NCBI GenBank assembly: GCA_019090845.1
Contig: JAHRVD010000053.1
Coordinates: 1 to 9,356 of the forward strand
Reading direction: 5' to 3'
From: Marinosulfonomonas sp.
GTDB lineage: Bacteria; Pseudomonadota; Alphaproteobacteria; Rhodobacterales; Rhodobacteraceae
Length of the DNA: 9,356 nt
Shown here: positions 7,336-9,356 of the stretch, piece by piece
Layout of the letters: the number at the start of each line of letters is the position of its first letter
Numbering within the stretch: the first letter of the stretch is position 1
Translations under genes and position numbers: made by a program
The notes under the pieces: generated by a model
What the model was told of the DNA's origin: nothing
The model's database searches: none
Seen by the model: only the letters and a program-made list of their open reading frames with translations

Positions 7336-7356
7336 ATCAGGCCACCACTCCCTGAT
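7336..7356. promoter_or_regulatory. Inverted repeat in the choX leader
   Basis: ATCAGG (7336-7341) and CCTGAT (7351-7356) form a perfect 6-bp inverted repeat with a 9-nt centre, 25-45 nt upstream of the choX start codon. It could be an operator or a short leader hairpin. An A-tract rather than a U-tract follows on the choX strand, so it is not a terminator. Confidence 0.35.
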
Positions 7357-7364
7357 GGCGGAAA

Positions 7365-7381
7365 TTAGCGCTAAGTTAGCG
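7365..7381. promoter_or_regulatory. TTAGCG palindrome/direct-repeat cluster upstream of choX (operator candidate)
   Basis: Three overlapping symmetries lie in 17 bp: TTAGCGCTAA (7365-7374) is a perfect palindrome, GCTAA-G-TTAGC (7370-7380) is a perfect inverted repeat, and TTAGCG occurs twice as a direct repeat at 7365 and 7376, 11 bp apart or about one helical turn. The cluster ends 54 nt upstream of the choX ATG, a suitable place for a repressor or activator of the cho operon. It does not obviously resemble the E. coli BetI operator as I remember it. No regulator gene is adjacent. Confidence 0.45.
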
Positions 7382-7485
7382 GACAAAAGGTTCCCTTCAT
7401 AGACGGTTGTGCTGGCGGCAGGGCAATTAATGCGACTGACTGATGGATAGTAACCCGACAAAGTGCAGCAAATCTCACACTTACG

Positions 7486-7499
7486 TTGATCCGCATCAA
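7486..7499 (+). promoter_or_regulatory. Perfect FNR/FnrL-type box upstream of the ydcH-like gene
   Basis: TTGATCCGCATCAA matches the FNR/FnrL/DNR consensus TTGAT-N4-ATCAA without mismatch. Its centre (7492.5) lies 65 bp upstream of the ATG at 7558. If it is a class II site (centre at -41.5), transcription would start near 7534 and the -10 would fall at 7522-7527, where TAGTCT (TAnnnT) is found. The geometry therefore fits an oxygen- or NO-regulated promoter driving the plus-strand gene. The site is 181 bp from choX and less likely to act on it. Confidence 0.6.
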
Positions 7500-7557
7500 A
7501 GTCCGCACAGGCGCGTGTTGATAGTCTGAGTGCGAAACTTGAAACAGGGAGCAGGTA

Positions 7558-7800
7558 ATGAGCCATACACCGCATGAGCTAAGTGAAGAATTTCCAGATA
7601 AGGTCAATGAAATCAGTAATCTGAAACAGACCGACGCGCATTTTGCGCGGCTGGTGGATGAATATCACGCGGTGAACCGCGACGTGCATCGCGCCGAAAC
7701 TAATGTCGAACCTACTGACGACCTGCATGAAGCTGAAATGCGCAAAAAGCGGATGGTTCTGAAAGATGAGATTTGGAGGATGCTGTCAGCGGCGGGTTAA
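7558..7800 (+). CDS. YdcH-like DUF465 small protein
   Basis: This is an 80-aa cytoplasmic protein of the DUF465/YdcH family, whose members are short, highly charged helical proteins of unknown function. The sequence is almost all helix-forming. Typical features are H..L..EFP near the N-terminus, the D.HFARLVDEYH segment (about 25-34), a central stretch with N-R-D-V-H-R-A-E, and the closing LHEAEMRKKRMVLKDEIWRML. There are no Cys residues, TM segments or signal peptide. The start is supported by AGGGAG (7546-7551) 6 nt upstream of ATG 7558. An FNR-type box lies in its upstream region, suggesting induction under low oxygen or nitrosative conditions. It is divergent from choX, and its TAA stop shares a TTAA tetranucleotide with the stop of the convergent coxG-like gene. 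Confidence 0.85.
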   Translation: MSHTPHELSEEFPDKVNEISNLKQTDAHFARLVDEYHAVNRDVHRAETNVEPTDDLHEAEMRKKRMVLKDEIWRMLSAAG

Positions 7801-8249
7801 CCGGCGCTTTGGCCCTCGACCTCGGTTTGGAACCGCTCAAAAAACTGGTCAGCCATCTTGCGCGCGAAACCGTCGATCAGGCGGCTGCCCAATTGCGCGA
7901 TTTTACCGCCGACTTTCGCCTCAACCACATAGGTTAGTTCTGTGCCTTCAGGGGTGTCGCTCAGGCTGACATCTGCGCCGCCCTTGGCAAAACCCGCAAC
8001 ACCGCCGGTCCCCTGACCTGCGATTTTATAGCTTTCACCCTCGATCACATCTGACAAGGTCACCTTGCCCTTAAAGGTCGCGCGGACCGGGCCGATTTTT
8101 TGTTTGACGACGGCCTCGAAACCATCGTCAGGATTGCCGCTCAGGCTGTCGCAGCCGGGGATGCAGGCCTTAAGCGTTTGGGCGTCGTTCAGGCGCGCCC
8201 AGACGGTGGCGCGATCTGCCCCGATTATGCGGCTTCCCTTAAGTTCCAT
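7797..8249 (-). CDS. CoxG-type SRPBCC (carbon monoxide dehydrogenase subunit G family) protein
   Basis: This is a 150-aa protein of the CoxG branch of the START/SRPBCC fold. The N-terminus MELKGSRIIGADRATVWARL (1-20), followed by LKACIPGCDSL (26-36), is diagnostic, as are KIGPVRATFKGKVTLSDV (51-68), the glycine-rich segment near 78-92 and the C-terminal AQLGSRLIDGFARKMADQFF helix (118-137). CoxG proteins assist aerobic molybdenum CO dehydrogenase, probably in membrane or quinone coupling, but many paralogues sit apart from cox genes and have unknown roles. No coxSML or other molybdoenzyme gene is visible here, so this copy is an orphan in the window. It is the short form and lacks a C-terminal membrane anchor. 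GGGGGGA lies 5 nt before ATG 8249. It follows the regulator gene by 76 bp on the same strand. Confidence 0.85.
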   Translation of the reverse strand: MELKGSRIIGADRATVWARLNDAQTLKACIPGCDSLSGNPDDGFEAVVKQKIGPVRATFKGKVTLSDVIEGESYKIAGQGTGGVAGFAKGGADVSLSDTPEGTELTYVVEAKVGGKIAQLGSRLIDGFARKMADQFFERFQTEVEGQSAG

Positions 8250-8283
8250 ATTGGTCCCCCCAATTGCTGTTAATCCGATGCCT

Positions 8284-8297
8284 ACAGGCGTTCCTGT
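8284..8297. other. Short inverted repeat between the regulator gene and coxG-like gene
   Basis: ACAGG-CGTT-CCTGT is a perfect 5-bp inverted repeat with a 4-nt centre, 35-48 nt upstream of the coxG-like start in the 76-bp gap. It has no following U-run, so it is more likely a small hairpin or operator half-sites than a terminator. It could be chance. Confidence 0.25.
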
Positions 8298-8325
8298 TCA
8301 GCGTAAAGACTGCCAGCCGTGTTAT

Positions 8326-9356
8326 TTACTCTATCGCATAAGGCAGCACATCGCGGGCATTATGATCCACGCTGAGGCGGCGTTCCAATGGTGGCACAGA
8401 TCGCTGGTGACAGTTTTTACGTTCGCAAATTCGGCAGGAAATACCAATAGGTTCGAAGGCTTGAGGGCGGCTGACGTCCAGATCATCGGCGTAGACAAGC
8501 TGGTCGGCGTGGCGCAGCTCGCAGCCCAGACCGATCGCATAGCGGCGCACCGGGGCGCTATAGGCCCCGCCGGTTTTGGACACATCGCGCGCTAGGCAGA
8601 AATAGCGCACGCCATCCGGGGTTTCGGCCAGTTGGCGCAGAAAGCGGCCCGGTGTTTCAAACGCCTGATGCACATTCCAAAGCGGGCAGGCGCCCCCAAA
8701 GCGGGCAAATTGCAGCCGGGTTGCGGAATGGCGTTTGGTGATCGTGCCGGCCTGATCGACACGCACGAAAAAGAACGGAATGCCCTTGGCACCGGGGCGT
8801 TGCAGCGTTGAAAGGCGGTGCGCAACCTGTTCCACCGATGCGCCAAAATGGTCGGCCAGACGTTCCAGATCATGGCGGGTTTCCCCGGCGGCTTCCAAGA
8901 ACCGGCCATAGGGCATCAGCGCCGCGCCGGCGAAATAATTAGCCAGCCCGATCTTGGCTATTGCGCGCGCCTCGGCGGTCTTAAATCGTGCCAGATCAAG
9001 GGTGGATTCCAGCAGGTCATTCTGCGTCAGCAACGCCACCTGATGCAGCATCTGAAACCTGTGGGTGGCACCAGCGGCAGAACGTGGCAGGTTCAGTTGG
9101 TTTTGGCTGGCGTCAAAGATGCGCAGGCTGTTCTGGTCGGCCAGAACCGTTTCGACGCCAAGGTTTTGCAGCACCCGGTTGGCCGCATGGCCCGGATCCA
9201 TTGCCAATCCCTCGGGGGCGGCGAAATCTTCGGCGGCGCGGTCCACCGCGTCAACATAGTTATCGCGGTAATGGAAAAAGTCGCGCACCTCTTCCCAAGG
9301 GGATGGCCGCACCGGCGTGCCTTCGCGCCCCAATGCTTCGTCCAGCGATGCCAGCC
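8326..9356 (-). CDS. ScfR/PccR-type short-chain fatty acyl-CoA transcriptional regulator, C-terminal part (5'-truncated by window edge)
   Basis: The frame is open to the window edge (LASLDEALGREG...), so this is the C-terminal 342 residues of a protein usually about 470 aa; the N-terminal XRE-type HTH domain lies outside. The visible part has an IrrE/DUF955-like domain (about 40-150): ATHRFQMLHQVALL near 96-109 and ANYFAGAALMPYGRF near 138-152 occupy the places of the HExxH helix and the second metal-site helix. The C-terminal DUF2083-type domain contains GIPFFFVRVD, FGGACPLWNVH, GLGCELRHADQLVYADDLD and the cysteine cluster CRICERKNC (about 307-315), followed by PPLERRLSVD. These are hallmarks of the ScfR group (PccR, MccR, RamB), which senses short-chain acyl-CoA and controls propionyl-CoA, methylcitrate or glyoxylate genes. 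In Rhodobacter, PccR controls propionyl-CoA carboxylase, so pccB may lie just right of the window. The exact member cannot be fixed. Confidence 0.85.
   Translation of the reverse strand, partial: LASLDEALGREGTPVRPSPWEEVRDFFHYRDNYVDAVDRAAEDFAAPEGLAMDPGHAANRVLQNLGVETVLADQNSLRIFDASQNQLNLPRSAAGATHRFQMLHQVALLTQNDLLESTLDLARFKTAEARAIAKIGLANYFAGAALMPYGRFLEAAGETRHDLERLADHFGASVEQVAHRLSTLQRPGAKGIPFFFVRVDQAGTITKRHSATRLQFARFGGACPLWNVHQAFETPGRFLRQLAETPDGVRYFCLARDVSKTGGAYSAPVRRYAIGLGCELRHADQLVYADDLDVSRPQAFEPIGISCRICERKNCHQRSVPPLERRLSVDHNARDVLPYAIE

Noticed and set aside
7461..7482. AAGTG ... CACTT inverted repeat next to the FNR box
   Set aside because: Five-base arms with a 12-nt centre are expected by chance in a 246-bp region.
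7312..7575. 88-residue N-terminal extension of the choX open frame
   Set aside because: It would place residues before a clear signal peptide and overlap the divergent promoter region. ATG 7311 has a good ribosome binding site.
1..9356. tRNA, rRNA, CRISPR array, insertion sequence, phage or toxin-antitoxin module
   Set aside because: No repeat arrays, terminal inverted repeats, transposase or integrase motifs, cloverleaf-like sequence or paired small toxin-antitoxin frames were seen; coding density is explained by ordinary metabolic and transport genes.

Overview
The window looks like a chromosomal stretch from an alphaproteobacterium, most likely of the Rhodobacteraceae (Roseobacter/Rhodobacter group). 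The basis is the moderately high GC, the alphaproteobacterial character of the proteins (ChoXWV choline importer, a short-chain fatty acyl regulator of the ScfR/PccR type, CoxG, a YdcH/DUF465 protein) and a perfect FNR/FnrL-type box. No database search was possible, so the taxonomic call is inference. Nothing suggests a phage, transposon, CRISPR array or RNA gene, and coding density is high throughout.

Layout. (1) 1-732, plus strand: the 3' end of a nitrile hydratase beta-subunit gene, cut by the window edge, followed by an overlapping gene for the small nitrile hydratase accessory protein (TTG start). (2) 782-2560, minus strand: an SLC13/DASS-type permease with two central RCK_C (TrkA-C) domains. 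(3) 2561-2698: divergent promoter region with a 10-bp palindrome. (4) 2699-4389, plus strand: yebC (YebC/PmpR/TACO1 family), then a 10-TM EamA/DMT exporter-like permease. (5) 4390-4474: convergent intergenic region with two GC-rich inverted repeats, possibly a terminator. (6) 7311-4475, minus strand: choX-choW-choV, a complete choline ABC importer (periplasmic binding protein, permease, ATPase). A strong hairpin lies between choX and choW, and choW and choV overlap by ATGA. (7) 7312-7557: divergent regulatory region with an FNR box, a TTAGCG repeat/palindrome cluster and a 6-bp inverted repeat. (8) 7558-7800, plus strand: a YdcH-like (DUF465) 80-aa protein. (9) 8249-7797, minus strand: a CoxG-type SRPBCC protein whose stop shares a TTAA with the ydcH-like stop. 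(10) 9356-8326, minus strand: the C-terminal 342 residues of an ScfR/PccR-type short-chain acyl-CoA regulator with a degenerate IrrE-peptidase motif, cut by the window edge.

How the parts work together. The only complete multi-gene system is ChoXWV, which imports choline for glycine betaine synthesis or catabolism. The aromatic choline-binding box of ChoX is fully conserved. The nitrile hydratase genes are the tail of a nitrile-to-amide operon whose alpha subunit should lie to the left. The regulator at the right edge probably controls propionyl-CoA or related acyl-CoA genes outside the window. The other genes are single housekeeping or transport genes. I do not see a clearly new multi-gene system. 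The most interesting items are cis-elements: the FNR box placed at the geometry of an activated promoter in front of a DUF465 gene of unknown function, the hairpin between choX and choW, and the repeat cluster upstream of choX.
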